From positions 1 through 64,000 of the forward strand of contig JAAUQI010000002.1 in the NCBI GenBank assembly GCA_012032345.1: DNA of 64,000 nt, written 5' to 3'. Origin of the DNA: Leptolyngbyaceae cyanobacterium RM1_1_2 (lineage in GTDB: Bacteria; Cyanobacteriota; Cyanobacteriia; Phormidesmidales; Phormidesmidaceae). The position numbers and the translations under genes are program-made. Shown here in pieces: positions 37,657 through 47,788 of the stretch (position 1 is its first letter; every line of letters begins with the position of its first letter). The notes below the pieces were generated by a model, which saw only the letters and a list, made by a program, of their open reading frames with translations, made no database searches and was not told the origin of the DNA.

Positions 37657-38117
37657 TTTTGCTTAGTCTCAGCCATCGCCAAAATTTTTTCAGCCACATT
37701 TTTGGCAACAGGCATCACTGAAAGGCGATTCCCCCGCTTTACCACCAGCAGCTCTTCGGGGCTAAAGGTTTGCTTCAGTCTATCGAGCAAAATATAGTCG
37801 GCAAAAGTTTTAAGATAGCCTACCTTTACCGTCTGCCAGCGCGGATTTTCAGGCGTTGATTTGGCATCATAGTAGGGACTTTTTGGCTCAAACTGGCTGG
37901 GATCATTGAGGCTAGCCTCAATGACTGCCATCAGTCCGGCAATCCCTGGTAGCTTGGTGTTGGAATGGTAAAAAAAAGCGCGATCGCCTACCTGCATCTG
38001 CCGCAAAAAGTTGCGAGCCTGATAGTTACGCACCCCGTCCCAAACCTCAGCTCGATCTCGCTCCAGATCGCTAATGCTATAGACGTTGGGTTCAGACTTC
38101 ATCAGCCAGTAGTTCAT
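37653..38117 (-). CDS. EVE domain protein
   Basis: A 154-residue single EVE domain, a PUA-like fold that reads modified bases in DNA or RNA. Family features: NYWLMKSEPNVYSISDLERD at the start, WDGVRNYQARNFLRQMQVGD, and FYHSNTKLPGIAGLMAVIEA. Length fits the single-domain family (thymocyte nuclear protein 1-like). The start overlaps the end of tsaE by 26 bases on the same strand, so the two are coupled. It has no obvious functional link to t6A synthesis. Confidence 0.88.
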   Translation of the reverse strand: MNYWLMKSEPNVYSISDLERDRAEVWDGVRNYQARNFLRQMQVGDRAFFYHSNTKLPGIAGLMAVIEASLNDPSQFEPKSPYYDAKSTPENPRWQTVKVGYLKTFADYILLDRLKQTFSPEELLVVKRGNRLSVMPVAKNVAEKILAMAETKQN

Positions 38118-38598
38118 CAGGGCTTAGCAGTGTTAAGAGCTGAGCCTGCGCCAGCGTAGAAGGCTGTAGCGCAGCTTGGCGTTTTTCCCCAGCATAGGTC
38201 AAGTCAAGCAGCAGCGGCTGCGGTGGCCAATAGCTGAGCTTGTCAGCCCACTCGATTGCAACAATTCCAGGCTTTACCTCTATCCCTTCCCAGTAAATTT
38301 CTAAATGCAGTGACTCTACCCCTGATGCTTCTAAGCGATAGAGGTCTACATGGTAGAGGGACAAGCGCCCTGTCAAATACTCATTCACCAGGGTAAACGT
38401 GGGGCTATCAATCATCTCTGTAATTCCCAGCCCAGCCCCGATTCCCTGCACCAGTGTCGTCTTACCGCTACCCAAATCCCCCCGCAGCAGCAGCACCGTA
38501 CCCACAGACAGCGATCGCCCTAGCCACTGCCCCAGCCTCCCCGTCGCCACCGCATCCGGCAGCACTAGTTCCACCTTGTCCAATCTCCCACTCCCCAA
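38092..38598 (-). CDS. tsaE: tRNA t6A synthesis ATPase TsaE
   Basis: A P-loop protein of up to 168 residues. Walker A is LLRGDLGSGKTTLVQGI (about residues 36-52), followed by SPTFTLVNEY and the Walker B-like region VDLYRLEASG and IVAIEWADKL. TsaE drives the TsaBDE complex that makes threonylcarbamoyl-adenosine at position 37 of ANN-decoding tRNAs. The start is uncertain: the longest frame starts at TTG 38598, with further TTG and GTG candidates a few codons inside, at 38583 and 38574. Two copies of a dispersed repeat lie directly upstream. Confidence 0.88.
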   Translation of the reverse strand: MGSGRLDKVELVLPDAVATGRLGQWLGRSLSVGTVLLLRGDLGSGKTTLVQGIGAGLGITEMIDSPTFTLVNEYLTGRLSLYHVDLYRLEASGVESLHLEIYWEGIEVKPGIVAIEWADKLSYWPPQPLLLDLTYAGEKRQAALQPSTLAQAQLLTLLSPDELLADEV

Positions 38599-38603
38599 AA
38601 CCT

Positions 38604-38723
38604 CATTCCATATTGTTTAGCGCTAAAGCGCCAACTACGAACTTAAAACTCAAAACTTTCCTAGAGCGTCATTCCATATTGTTTAGCGCTAAAGCGCCAA
38701 CTACGAACTTAAAACTCAAAACT
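38604..38723 (+). repeat. Tandem 54-bp repeat with GCGCTAAAGCGC palindrome
   Basis: Two identical 54-base units (38604-38657 and 38670-38723). Each starts CATTCCATATTG, includes AGCGCTAAAGCGCCAACTACG and ends in AACTTAAAACTCAAAACT, followed by A/C-rich spacer. The core is the same as in the two units at 14231-14324. They lie between the divergent tsaE and parA-like genes. Confidence 0.9.
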
Positions 38724-38773
38724 CAAAACTAACCCCACTCCCTCATTTTCCCCTTTCGACATACCCTATTGAC

Positions 38774-39415
38774 ATGATTATCACGGTTGCCAGCTTTAAA
38801 GGCGGCGTCGGTAAAACCACGACGGCTATTCATCTGGCTGCTTTCTTTCAGGGGCAGGCAGAGACACTGCTGATTGACGCCGATCCCAATCGGTCGGCGC
38901 TGAACTGGGCCAGTCGGGGAGATCTGCCCTTTGAGGTGATGGACGAATGGCAGGCCGGACAGAATAGCCGTGCCTATGGCCATGTGGTAATTGATACTCC
39001 AGCGCGCCCGGTTCCAGCTGATTTGGCCGCTTTAGCAAGTAGCTGCGACCTGCTGATCTTGCCCACAACGCCCGACATTCTAGCCCTTGATGCCTTGGTG
39101 CTGACGGTAGAGTATCTGAAGCAGATTCAAATGTGCGGCTATCGGATTTTGCTGACGGCGATTCCGCCAAAGCCGAGTAGAGCAGGTGAAGACGTTAGAG
39201 CAATGCTCAAAGAAGTTAATTTACCCATTTTAGAGGCGGGCATTCGCCGGGTAGCCGCGTTTCAAAAAGCAGCCTTGGCCGGAGTGCCTGTTTACGCAGT
39301 TAAAGATCCTAGAGCAGAGCTAGGCTGGCAGGATTATGAAGCCGCAGGTGAGGAAATTTTGCGTGATTTTAGCCAATCTCTCTCCGTAGATCCTGGTGAT
39401 TTGCCTGATTTCTAA
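38774..39415 (+). CDS. ParA-family ATPase
   Basis: A 213-residue ATPase. The deviant Walker A KGGVGKTTTAIHLA (about residues 9-22) starts right after the initial strand, followed by ETLLIDADPNRSALNWA and VVIDTPARPV (Walker A' and B). It has no N-terminal HTH, so it is of the short ParA/Soj/MinD-like type that positions cargo on membranes or nucleoid. No ParB or cargo gene adjoins it, so the cargo is unknown. The family also covers chromosomal orphan ParA proteins common in cyanobacteria. Confidence 0.83.
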   Translation: MIITVASFKGGVGKTTTAIHLAAFFQGQAETLLIDADPNRSALNWASRGDLPFEVMDEWQAGQNSRAYGHVVIDTPARPVPADLAALASSCDLLILPTTPDILALDALVLTVEYLKQIQMCGYRILLTAIPPKPSRAGEDVRAMLKEVNLPILEAGIRRVAAFQKAALAGVPVYAVKDPRAELGWQDYEAAGEEILRDFSQSLSVDPGDLPDF

Positions 39416-39522
39416 GTTAAGTCTGTGAAAGTTTTACATAGGCTCAATGAAGAAGTGGCTAAACCCCGTATAGCCACTCTGCCCAATGTAGGATTAGTAA
39501 CAGCAAAGATTTCATCTGACCT

Positions 39523-41172
39523 ATGGTAGATACCGCTCCTCGCTTTACCCCCAAAGCGTTTGACCTTAAGGACTTCTCTCCTCCCTTGGATCACGATCGC
39601 ATTTTGGCTGCTATTGATGTGGGCACTAACTCAATTCACATGGTGGTGGTCAGAATTCAGCCGTCTATTCCAGCGTTTACAATTGTTGACAAAGAGAAAG
39701 ACACCGTTCGCCTGGGTGATTTTGAAAAAACCGGTAATTTGACGGACGATGCAATCAGGCGAGGTATCTCCGCCTTGAAACGCTGCAAGGCGATCGCCTC
39801 TAGCCTACAGGCCGAAGACATTGTAGCGGTTGCCACTAGCGCTGTCCGAGAGGCCGGAAACGGTTGGGAGTTTATTCAGCGGGCTGAGCGAGAAGTAGGT
39901 CTGGCAATCAATTTAATTTCTGGCACAGAGGAAGCCCGACGAATCTATTTAGGCGTTTTGTCCGGGATGGAACTGCAGGGACAGCCTCACGCCATCATCG
40001 ATATTGGCGGCGGCTCGACTGAACTGATTTTGGGTGACGGTCAGGCCCACCGTTTTTTGAGCAGTACGAAGGTAGGGGCTGTGCGCCTATCGGCCCAGTT
40101 TGTCCATAGCGATCCGATTAGCGATCAGGACTATACCTACCTCTGTGCATATGTGCGCGGCATGTTGGAGCGACCAGCCGGTGAACTCAAAAATCACCTC
40201 AGTTCAGAGGAGACGCTAAGGGCAATTGGCACATCTGGAACCATTGAGTGCTTGGCGGCGATCGCCGCCGATGAAGCCTTGGGGTTTATCCCCGATCCGC
40301 TCAACGGCTACCAGATGTCCTTAGCGGCGTTGAAAAAAATTGTCGATCGCCTGCGCCAGATGAGCTATGAGCAACGGCTCTCGCTGCCAGAGATCTCAGA
40401 TCGGCGGGCAGAGATTATTTTAGCTGGGGCAATTATTTTGCAAGAGAGTATGGCTCTACTCGGGGCTGAGTCAATCACCGTCTGTGAACGAGCGCTGCGA
40501 GAAGGGGTAGTGGTTGATTGGATGTTAAGCCATAGCCTGATCGAAGATCGACTACAGTATCAGGGATCAGTGCGGCAGCGCAGCGTGATTAAAATTGCCC
40601 ACAAGTATCGGGTCGATATGCCTCACAGTGAGCGGGTGGCTCAGTTTGCTTTGACCCTGTTTGATCAGCTTAAAGGTCAGCTACACAACTGGGATTTTCC
40701 AGAACGACAGCTCTTGTGGGCGGCGGCTGTTTTGCACAATAGCGGCCATTTTGTCAGCCATTCAGCCCACCACAAGCACTCCTATTACCTTGTTCGCAAT
40801 GGCGAACTGCTGGGCTACACAGAAGCAGAAATTGAAATCATCGCCAACCTAGCCCGCTATCATCGCAAGAGCTTTCCTAAAAAGAAGCACGATAATTACC
40901 GCAATTTGCCCACCAAACACGCTCGGCAGGTCGTCGAAGAGCTTAGCCCAATTTTGCGCTTAGCTGTTGCCCTCGATCGCCGCAGAATGGGCGCGATCGC
41001 TGAGGTGATCTGTCACTACGACGAGGCGGCTAAGCAGCTACAGATCAATCTAACTCCCGCCAATCCCAGCGACAGCTGTGAGATTGAACTGTGGAACCTG
41101 GACTATAAGAAAGACAGCTTTGAACAGGAATTTGGTGTTGAAGTGGTGGCCTATCTGGCACCGAATTTGTAA
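39523..41172 (+). CDS. ppx: Ppx/GppA-family exopolyphosphatase
   Basis: A 549-residue enzyme. The ASKHA-type N-terminal fold has ILAAIDVGTNSIHMVVVRI (phosphate 1 loop), VATSAVREAGNGWEFI, EEARRIYLGVLSG and AIIDIGGGSTELILGDG (phosphate 2). The C-terminal third is an HD-like helical domain (LLWAAAVLHNSGHFVSHSAHHKHSYYLV). It removes terminal phosphate from polyphosphate or converts pppGpp to ppGpp; these are not separable by sequence. Its length is that of cyanobacterial Ppx proteins. ATG start; monocistronic. Confidence 0.88.
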   Translation: MVDTAPRFTPKAFDLKDFSPPLDHDRILAAIDVGTNSIHMVVVRIQPSIPAFTIVDKEKDTVRLGDFEKTGNLTDDAIRRGISALKRCKAIASSLQAEDIVAVATSAVREAGNGWEFIQRAEREVGLAINLISGTEEARRIYLGVLSGMELQGQPHAIIDIGGGSTELILGDGQAHRFLSSTKVGAVRLSAQFVHSDPISDQDYTYLCAYVRGMLERPAGELKNHLSSEETLRAIGTSGTIECLAAIAADEALGFIPDPLNGYQMSLAALKKIVDRLRQMSYEQRLSLPEISDRRAEIILAGAIILQESMALLGAESITVCERALREGVVVDWMLSHSLIEDRLQYQGSVRQRSVIKIAHKYRVDMPHSERVAQFALTLFDQLKGQLHNWDFPERQLLWAAAVLHNSGHFVSHSAHHKHSYYLVRNGELLGYTEAEIEIIANLARYHRKSFPKKKHDNYRNLPTKHARQVVEELSPILRLAVALDRRRMGAIAEVICHYDEAAKQLQINLTPANPSDSCEIELWNLDYKKDSFEQEFGVEVVAYLAPNL

Positions 41173-41264
41173 GGCTGAGTTGCGTTTTGTGATTGGAGCA
41201 GTTCACAAACTGCTCTAATGTTTCCGCAGTGTCTAGGATAGAAATAGTTGCTAAAGGCATTGTC

Positions 41265-41996
41265 ATGGGCAGCGCGATCGCCCCTAGAAAAACTTCAGAA
41301 CAGCCCCAGTCAGCTAATCGCTTGGTCAGGTTGTATCAGTCATCAATTGGTAAAAAGCTGATCACGGGCGTGACCGGGTTGGGATTGGCAATTTTTGGGC
41401 TGGTTCACATGCTGGGCAACTTAACTTTGCTGGCTAGCCCAGAAGCTTACAACGAGTATGCCTATCACCTAGAGCAGTGGGGACTGTTGCTCTACGCGAT
41501 TGAGCTGATTTTACTGACGTTTGTGATTTTTCACGCGCTGCTGGGTATTCAAATTTACCTGGGCAAGCTCAAGGCCCGTCCCGTTGGCTATCAAACCTAT
41601 ACTTCCACCGGAGCGCCCAGCCTCCAGTCTCTCAGCTCTCGCACAATGATTTTAAGCGGGCTGGGGCTGGGGGTTTTTCTGGTCTTTCACCTGATGGCCT
41701 TTAAGTTTGGCCCCTACTACAGCACGGTGCTGGCCAACGGCAGCGCAGGCCGCGATTTGGCCCGGCTGGTGCTGGAGAAATTTCAAACGCCGCAGTATGC
41801 TTTTGGCTACAGCGCCGTCATGATTTTGCTAGGCTTGCACCTGCGTCACGGCCTCTGGAGCGCCTTGCAGTCTTTGGGGGCGATGAGTGCTGGGGCTAAG
41901 CCGCTGATCTACAGCTTAGGGACGGGGCTGGCGATCGCAATTGCGGCTGGCTTTATCGGCCTGCCCCTGGCTGTTTATTTTGGTCTGGTAGGTTAG
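41265..41996 (+). CDS. sdhC: Succinate dehydrogenase cytochrome b558 subunit
   Basis: A 243-residue five-helix membrane subunit of the Bacillus-type (b558) succinate dehydrogenase. It has RLYQSSIGKKLITGVTGLGLAIFGLVHMLGNLTLL, a His-containing helix end LVFHLMAFKF and LGLHLRHGLWSALQSLG; the His residues bind two haems. The ATG at 41265 is chosen because the conserved part starts soon after; the frame is open further upstream. It precedes the flavoprotein gene by 84 bases. No iron-sulphur subunit (SdhB) lies in the window, so that gene is elsewhere, as is common in cyanobacteria. Confidence 0.88.
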   Translation: MGSAIAPRKTSEQPQSANRLVRLYQSSIGKKLITGVTGLGLAIFGLVHMLGNLTLLASPEAYNEYAYHLEQWGLLLYAIELILLTFVIFHALLGIQIYLGKLKARPVGYQTYTSTGAPSLQSLSSRTMILSGLGLGVFLVFHLMAFKFGPYYSTVLANGSAGRDLARLVLEKFQTPQYAFGYSAVMILLGLHLRHGLWSALQSLGAMSAGAKPLIYSLGTGLAIAIAAGFIGLPLAVYFGLVG

Positions 41997-42080
41997 AGCT
42001 GCCGCTGCTCGGGCGTAGAATTCTGCCTTTCTTATCTGTATGCAACCTGCTGTAACAATTTTGTTTCGGTTACAAATTTC

Positions 42081-43994
<1,914 letters not shown>

Positions 43995-44039
43995 GCGGCC
44001 TAGATCAGCTACTGCGTTTACCTCAAGGAGATAGAGCCG

Positions 44040-44333
44040 ATGAAAACACTAGAGGAAATCAAGCAATGGCTGGGGCAACATAAGCCCTTGTTACAAGAAC
44101 ATTGTAAAGTTCGGGAATTAGGGGTTTTTGGCTCTTATGTTAGACAAGAACAGAGCAAAACTAGCGATGTGGATGTGCTAATAGAGTTTTTTGAGACACC
44201 GAGCTTATTGAAATTTGTCAATTTAGAGAATTACCTCAGCGACAATCTGGGAGTCAAGGTTGACCTAGTACACAAGGCTGGATTAAAGCCACGCATTGGA
44301 GAACGGATTTTGGCAGAGGTCATCTACCTGTGA
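44040..44333 (+). CDS. MNT-type nucleotidyltransferase antitoxin (MntA-like)
   Basis: A 97-residue minimal nucleotidyltransferase. The signature GSYVRQEQSKTSDVDVLIEF fits GSx(9-10)DxD with both metal-binding Asp, and a third Asp lies in VKVDLVHKAGL. In HEPN/MNT pairs this protein AMPylates and silences the HEPN RNase toxin. A strong AAGGAG precedes the ATG. The end overlaps the downstream HEPN start by 4 bases. The antitoxin is intact while its partner is interrupted. Confidence 0.85.
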   Translation: MKTLEEIKQWLGQHKPLLQEHCKVRELGVFGSYVRQEQSKTSDVDVLIEFFETPSLLKFVNLENYLSDNLGVKVDLVHKAGLKPRIGERILAEVIYL

Positions 44334-44683
44334 GCAGACGGCAAATTGAGGACTACTTACAGGATATTTTGGATGCTGTAGCTGCGATCGAGCAGTTTAC
44401 CGCAGGTATTGAGTTTGAGGGGTTCTCGCAGAATTTAGAAAAGGTGTTTGCGGTTTCAAGGGCGATCGAAATCATTGGCGAAGCCGTGAAGCGCGTCCCA
44501 GACTCAGTAAGAAGCCAATATCCTGATATTCCCTAGCGAGATATTGCCGGAATGCGGGATAAACTAATCCACGGTTATTTCAACACGGATGTAGAAATTA
44601 TTTGGAAAGCAGCTCAGGAAGATGTCTCTCAGTTGAAAACAATGATTTTGGTAGTCTTGAGAGACTTAAAAAACCTATCTTAA
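44330..44683 (+). pseudogene. HEPN-domain (DUF86) toxin with internal amber stop
   Basis: The first 68 codons (RQIEDYLQDILDAVAAIEQF, FAVSRAIEIIGEAVKRV) are a normal DUF86/HepT start. A TAG at 44534-44536 interrupts the frame at the place where family members have Trp in PWRDI (TGG to TAG, a single change). The same frame then continues with RDIAGMRDKLIHGYF, which holds the catalytic RX4-6H motif, to a TAA at 44681-44683. So the toxin is split before its active site by one substitution, with no other damage. Confidence 0.8.
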
Positions 44684-45014
44684 TAAGGAACTAAAAAATT
44701 AATGAGTAGAACCTAAGCAGTCATGATGGAGGGAGCATGGATGTGCCGCTTGAGTTTGCGGTTAATATACTAATCTCAACTCACTTTAGAGAATATCTAG
44801 CTTGAAAGCCTTGCAGCTTAAAAATTTGAGCAAAGTTAATCTCCCATAATCAGGTCAGATTGGTATAGTGAGCAGCGTTCGTATCTCTCGACACTCATCT
44901 CCAGAATCGACCATCAGACGTGCCAGACAATACCTTGAAACTCAGGAGTTGTGCAGTAAATTTTCTGCATAGTCCCTAAAAAACTAGGTGTTATCCAGCA
45001 GAGCTGACGTTGAA

Positions 45015-45113
45015 TATACAGCGTTTTTGAAGCTCGTGAGGTGCGAAAACAACCCCAAAACCGTTGCTGCACGGACATGGACTGTACCTCACTAGGCAAG
45101 GAAACGCTGTATA
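45015..45113 (+). repeat. Folded inverted-repeat element of about 100 bp
   Basis: Outer 12-bp perfect arms TATACAGCGTTT (45015-45026) and AAACGCTGTATA (45102-45113) enclose an inner pair GTGAGGT/ACCTCAC. The element folds into a long cruciform and resembles a MITE or the end-to-end remnant of an IS. It lies in the 669-base interval 44684-45352, where I found no gene. Confidence 0.7.
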
Positions 45114-45352
45114 GTTGGCCTGCTGAGTTATCCTCTATAGCTGCCAAGGGGCTGCTTCAACCAGGTTTCGCAATCGTCCAAAGTGTTGAGATCTACAAAT
45201 GGCACTATATTTGGGCAATCAAGCAAGGCAAACAAGATAATCCCACTGCCGAGTTAACTTTTTAACCAAAGCTTTCAGTATTCTTGGAGAGAGAATGTCA
45301 CCCTAGAAAGTGCTCGCGCTATCCCAAAACCAATTCAGGAGGGACAACCATC

Positions 45353-45595
45353 ATGGAAAGCTATAAGATTCGCCAACAGGTTGGCCAAGATGGCGTTCTA
45401 CATCTCGATATTCCAGTGGGAGTCAGAGATCGCGAAGTCGAAGTGATGGTAATTTATCAACCCGTACCATCAGACCGCTCTCCTGCGATGTCTCTAGCCG
45501 ATCTCTATGGCATCTGCGCCGATGACCCCATCAACCTTAACGAGGACGGGATTGACGACGCTCTCGATGAAGATCTGGCAGGGGCATTTGAATAG
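45353..45595 (+). CDS. VapB-type antitoxin
   Basis: An 80-residue protein in front of a PIN toxin gene. The N-terminal half (KIRQQVGQDGVLHLDIPVGVRDREVEVMVIYQP) resembles an AbrB-like swapped-hairpin or VapB-like beta domain; the acidic C-terminal part (MSLADLYGICADDPI, DDALDEDLAGAFE) would wrap the toxin. A strong site (AGGAGGG) lies before the ATG, and only 2 bases separate its stop from the toxin start. With a damaged toxin this antitoxin may be without a target. Confidence 0.72.
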   Translation: MESYKIRQQVGQDGVLHLDIPVGVRDREVEVMVIYQPVPSDRSPAMSLADLYGICADDPINLNEDGIDDALDEDLAGAFE

Positions 45596-45597
45596 CT

Positions 45598-46027
45598 ATG
45601 CGATACCTGCTGGATACGAACGTTTGTGTCGTGTACCTAGATGGTCGTTCCTCCTCTGTACGAGATCGTCTACTGGCAACCTCTGCTGAAGACATGGCCG
45701 TTTGTTCCGTCGTCAAAGCCGAGTTGTTTTGTGGAGCCTTTCGGAGCAATCATCCCCAGCGCACCCTAGAGCGGCAGCAAGCATTTCTCTCACAGTTTAT
45801 CTCACTGCCATTTCAGGATGAAGACGCTTTGTTGATTGGACGCATTCGAGCCCAGTTAGCAAAAGCAGGGACGCCCATTGGTTCCTATGATTTACAGATT
45901 GCCGCGTTCCCGCAGGGTGTCCGAAGGACAATCGCTTGGCAAATGACCTGACGTTAGTACCCACAACACACGGGAGTTTGAACGAGTTGAGGGGTTACAG
46001 ATCGAAGATTGGGAGGTGCCTGATTGA
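45598..46027 (+). pseudogene. VapC-type PIN toxin with frameshifted C terminus
   Basis: The frame starts normally: MRYLLDTNVCVVYLDGR (first Asp), SVVKAELFCGA (Glu) and GTPIGSYDLQIAA (Asp). The expected ending is then disrupted. A 24-base insert with the palindrome TGTCC-GAA-GGACA follows GCCGCG. One base is apparently missing in the Leu-Ala-Asn-Asp codons and another a little later. The reading frame stops at 45949-45951. The lost ending can still be read in another frame as HNTREFERVEGLQIEDWEV to a stop at 46025-46027. The fourth acidic residue of the active site is thereby lost or displaced. Confidence 0.75.
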
Positions 46028-46092
46028 AGTGCCCCGAGCCAGTCCGGCAAATTCGCGTTGGCATTACTCCAACATCTCAACGAATTTGTTTC

Positions 46093-46695
46093 CTACTCTT
46101 CAGCCGACAAAATCTGCTCCACCGTCAACTTCAACTCCGGAAACGTCAGACACGGCACCGTCTCCCCCTCTACATATTCCGCCTTCCGATAAACCCCGTC
46201 CTCCAGTGTCAGCAAAATCACCTTCTTTCCCTTCCCCTGCTGACAATACTTTGCTGGAATCTGCCCCCGGTAGTCCACAATCCAGTATTCCGGCACCTGT
46301 AGCGCTTCATATTCCTCCTGCTTCTCCACCAAATCCGTACTCCAGTTCCCAGAGGCAATCTCCACAATCATTCGAGGAACGCTGCAAATCCCAGGTTGCC
46401 GATCCTCACGGCGTGTTGCAGGGCGATCAATCACCGCAATATCAGGGCGGCGTCCTCTCACGGTGTCAATCATCAACGCATTCCGCTTTCGCACCGAGTA
46501 CCTCAGCGCCCTGCGCCGATACTGCAGTTCAAACATAAACGAGAGGAACTCTAAAATCTCTTCATGCCAATCATCCGGCTCCGGCATGAGCACCAGCCTC
46601 CCACCAACTAGCTCAAATTCATTGAGTTCATTGCCATCCTCAATGTCAATGAACGCTTCAAAAGTCAGGTCTCGCGTAACAGCCGGAATCATCAT
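46093..46695 (-). CDS. Uma2-family PD-(D/E)XK nuclease-like protein
   Basis: A 200-residue Uma2 protein. Family marks are FELVGGRLVLMPEPDDWHEEIL, the catalytic-type Asp in GRRPDIAVID, Glu in RMIVEIAS and VEKQEEYEALQVPEYWIVDYRG. The restriction-nuclease-like core seems intact. Cyanobacteria carry dozens of these genes; the biological role is unresolved, with mobile-element links suggested. It is convergent with the vapC remnant. Confidence 0.88.
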   Translation of the reverse strand: MMIPAVTRDLTFEAFIDIEDGNELNEFELVGGRLVLMPEPDDWHEEILEFLSFMFELQYRRRALRYSVRKRNALMIDTVRGRRPDIAVIDRPATRREDRQPGICSVPRMIVEIASGNWSTDLVEKQEEYEALQVPEYWIVDYRGQIPAKYCQQGKGKKVILLTLEDGVYRKAEYVEGETVPCLTFPELKLTVEQILSAEE

Positions 46696-46911
46696 GGTAC
46701 TTTCGATCAGTCCGTAGTGGTGTCAGCCCATCAACTGATCTGACCACCTGGGCATACAAAGAGACATTAATCTGCTGTTATTCTAATCCATCCCTTTTTG
46801 GCTCATAATTATCGCGGCTCAATGAGGACAGTGGTTGCAGAGGCAATGATCCTTGGATCGAGCTTACGCCTTAGAATCGGAGGCAAGAAAAATAGCCGTT
46901 CTCAAGCCGTC

Positions 46912-47181
46912 ATGCAAATCTTTCTCCCGCCGGAGCTTGAACAACTCATTCAACGTCAAATTGCCACTGGGAAGTATCAATCTGCCTTAGAGGTCATCAC
47001 AGCAGGCTTATACCTGCTCAAACAACAAGACGATATCTACAAAGGGCACTTACCAGAACTTCAGCAAGATGCTCAAATCGGACGGGAGGCTGTCCAACGG
47101 GAAGAAGTTCTAGAAGGCCCCAGCGCAATGACTCAAATTCGAGAAAAGCTGCGGCTGCGTCACGCTACATCCGAATCTTGA
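46912..47181 (+). CDS. Orphan ParD-like antitoxin
   Basis: A roughly 89-residue protein with an N-terminal ribbon-helix-helix (MQIFLPPELEQLIQRQIATGKYQSALEVITAGLYLLKQQ) and an acidic helical tail, the layout of ParD antitoxins. No RelE/ParE toxin gene follows, only decayed sequence. The ATG at 46912 is chosen by homology; the frame is open 38 codons upstream, but those codons look unlike the family. Confidence 0.72.
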   Translation: MQIFLPPELEQLIQRQIATGKYQSALEVITAGLYLLKQQDDIYKGHLPELQQDAQIGREAVQREEVLEGPSAMTQIREKLRLRHATSES

Positions 47182-47212
47182 CGCCTTGCCTCTACCTCAC
47201 CTACTTCTATCG

Positions 47213-47433
47213 GTAGACACGGTAGATACCCGATAGACACTCTATCTACCAAGCAAAAGCCTTTGTCCGTAAGCCCTCCAGCCATTTTGGTAGACGGTAG
47301 ACACTTTCCTATAAATTCCCCATTAGCAAACCCTGTCTACTTGTCTACCGTTTCGCCATAACCTTTGCCCATCAATGCTTTCAGCGGTAGACACTCTATC
47401 TACCATTTCCTCAAATCTGTCTACCGCGTCTAC
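47213..47433 (+). repeat. Cluster of GTAGAC/GTCTAC hexamers and 19-bp near-repeats
   Basis: At least eight exact copies of GTAGAC or its complement fall within 220 bases, with further one-base variants. Two 19-base units (47232-47250 and 47386-47404), differing at one base, read G(A/G)TAGACACTCTATCTACC and are themselves short hairpins. On the minus strand they partly encode Val-Asp repeats. Confidence 0.7.
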
Positions 47434-47526
47434 CGTTGCCCGCCACCGCAGCCGATTCCCCATTCCCTGGGTTTCCCCATACCCCATCGCCTCCAGCTCC
47501 AAAAAATGAGCACGAATCACTTCCAC
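47323..47526 (-). pseudogene. C-terminal fragment of an accessory-element protein
   Basis: The frame reads VIRAHFLELEAMGYGETQG, then NRLRWRATVDAVDRFEEMVDRV, and ends in VDR-rich sequence. It opens directly after an in-frame TAA (complement of 47557-47559 region) and has only a weak GTG start. It resembles the C-terminal tail of plasmid- or phage-borne proteins with Val-Asp repeats, but I cannot name the family. Probably a relic. Confidence 0.4.
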
Positions 47527-47542
47527 CCCCGCCTTCCGTAAA

Positions 47543-47662
47543 CTACCGCTGCCGAGTTAAGGCATGGGAGACTGCCGAGGTGCCAATATTCAGTTCTTTT
47601 GCGATGCTGGTCAGAGTCCAGCCCTGCTTGCGTAGAGCTGCTTTAATGTCTTCTACATGCAT
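47543..47662 (-). pseudogene. Ner/Nlp-like helix-turn-helix, truncated
   Basis: A 39-codon frame from an ATG at 47662: VEDIKAALRKQGWTLTSIAK followed by ELNIGTSAVSHALTRQR, then TAG. This is a complete helix-turn-helix of the phage Ner / Nlp type (DIKAALRKQGxTLxxIAxELGxxxSAVSxxL), but it lacks the C-terminal helix of the family. It may be a minimal regulator or, more likely, a truncated phage gene. Confidence 0.55.
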
Positions 47663-47788
47663 AGAATTGTCTTAGCTCCGTCAATATATCGATGAAGTTA
47701 GCAATAAAAAAATTGCATGCCAAGCGTTATGATTTGCGTTTGCGATTAATGTAACCCAATGACCAATCCATTACCTGACGAGGCGTAG

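Noticed and set aside
44914-45265. Two frames of 74-77 codons around the folded repeat
   Set aside because: They run across the inverted-repeat element and show no family features; likely chance ORFs.
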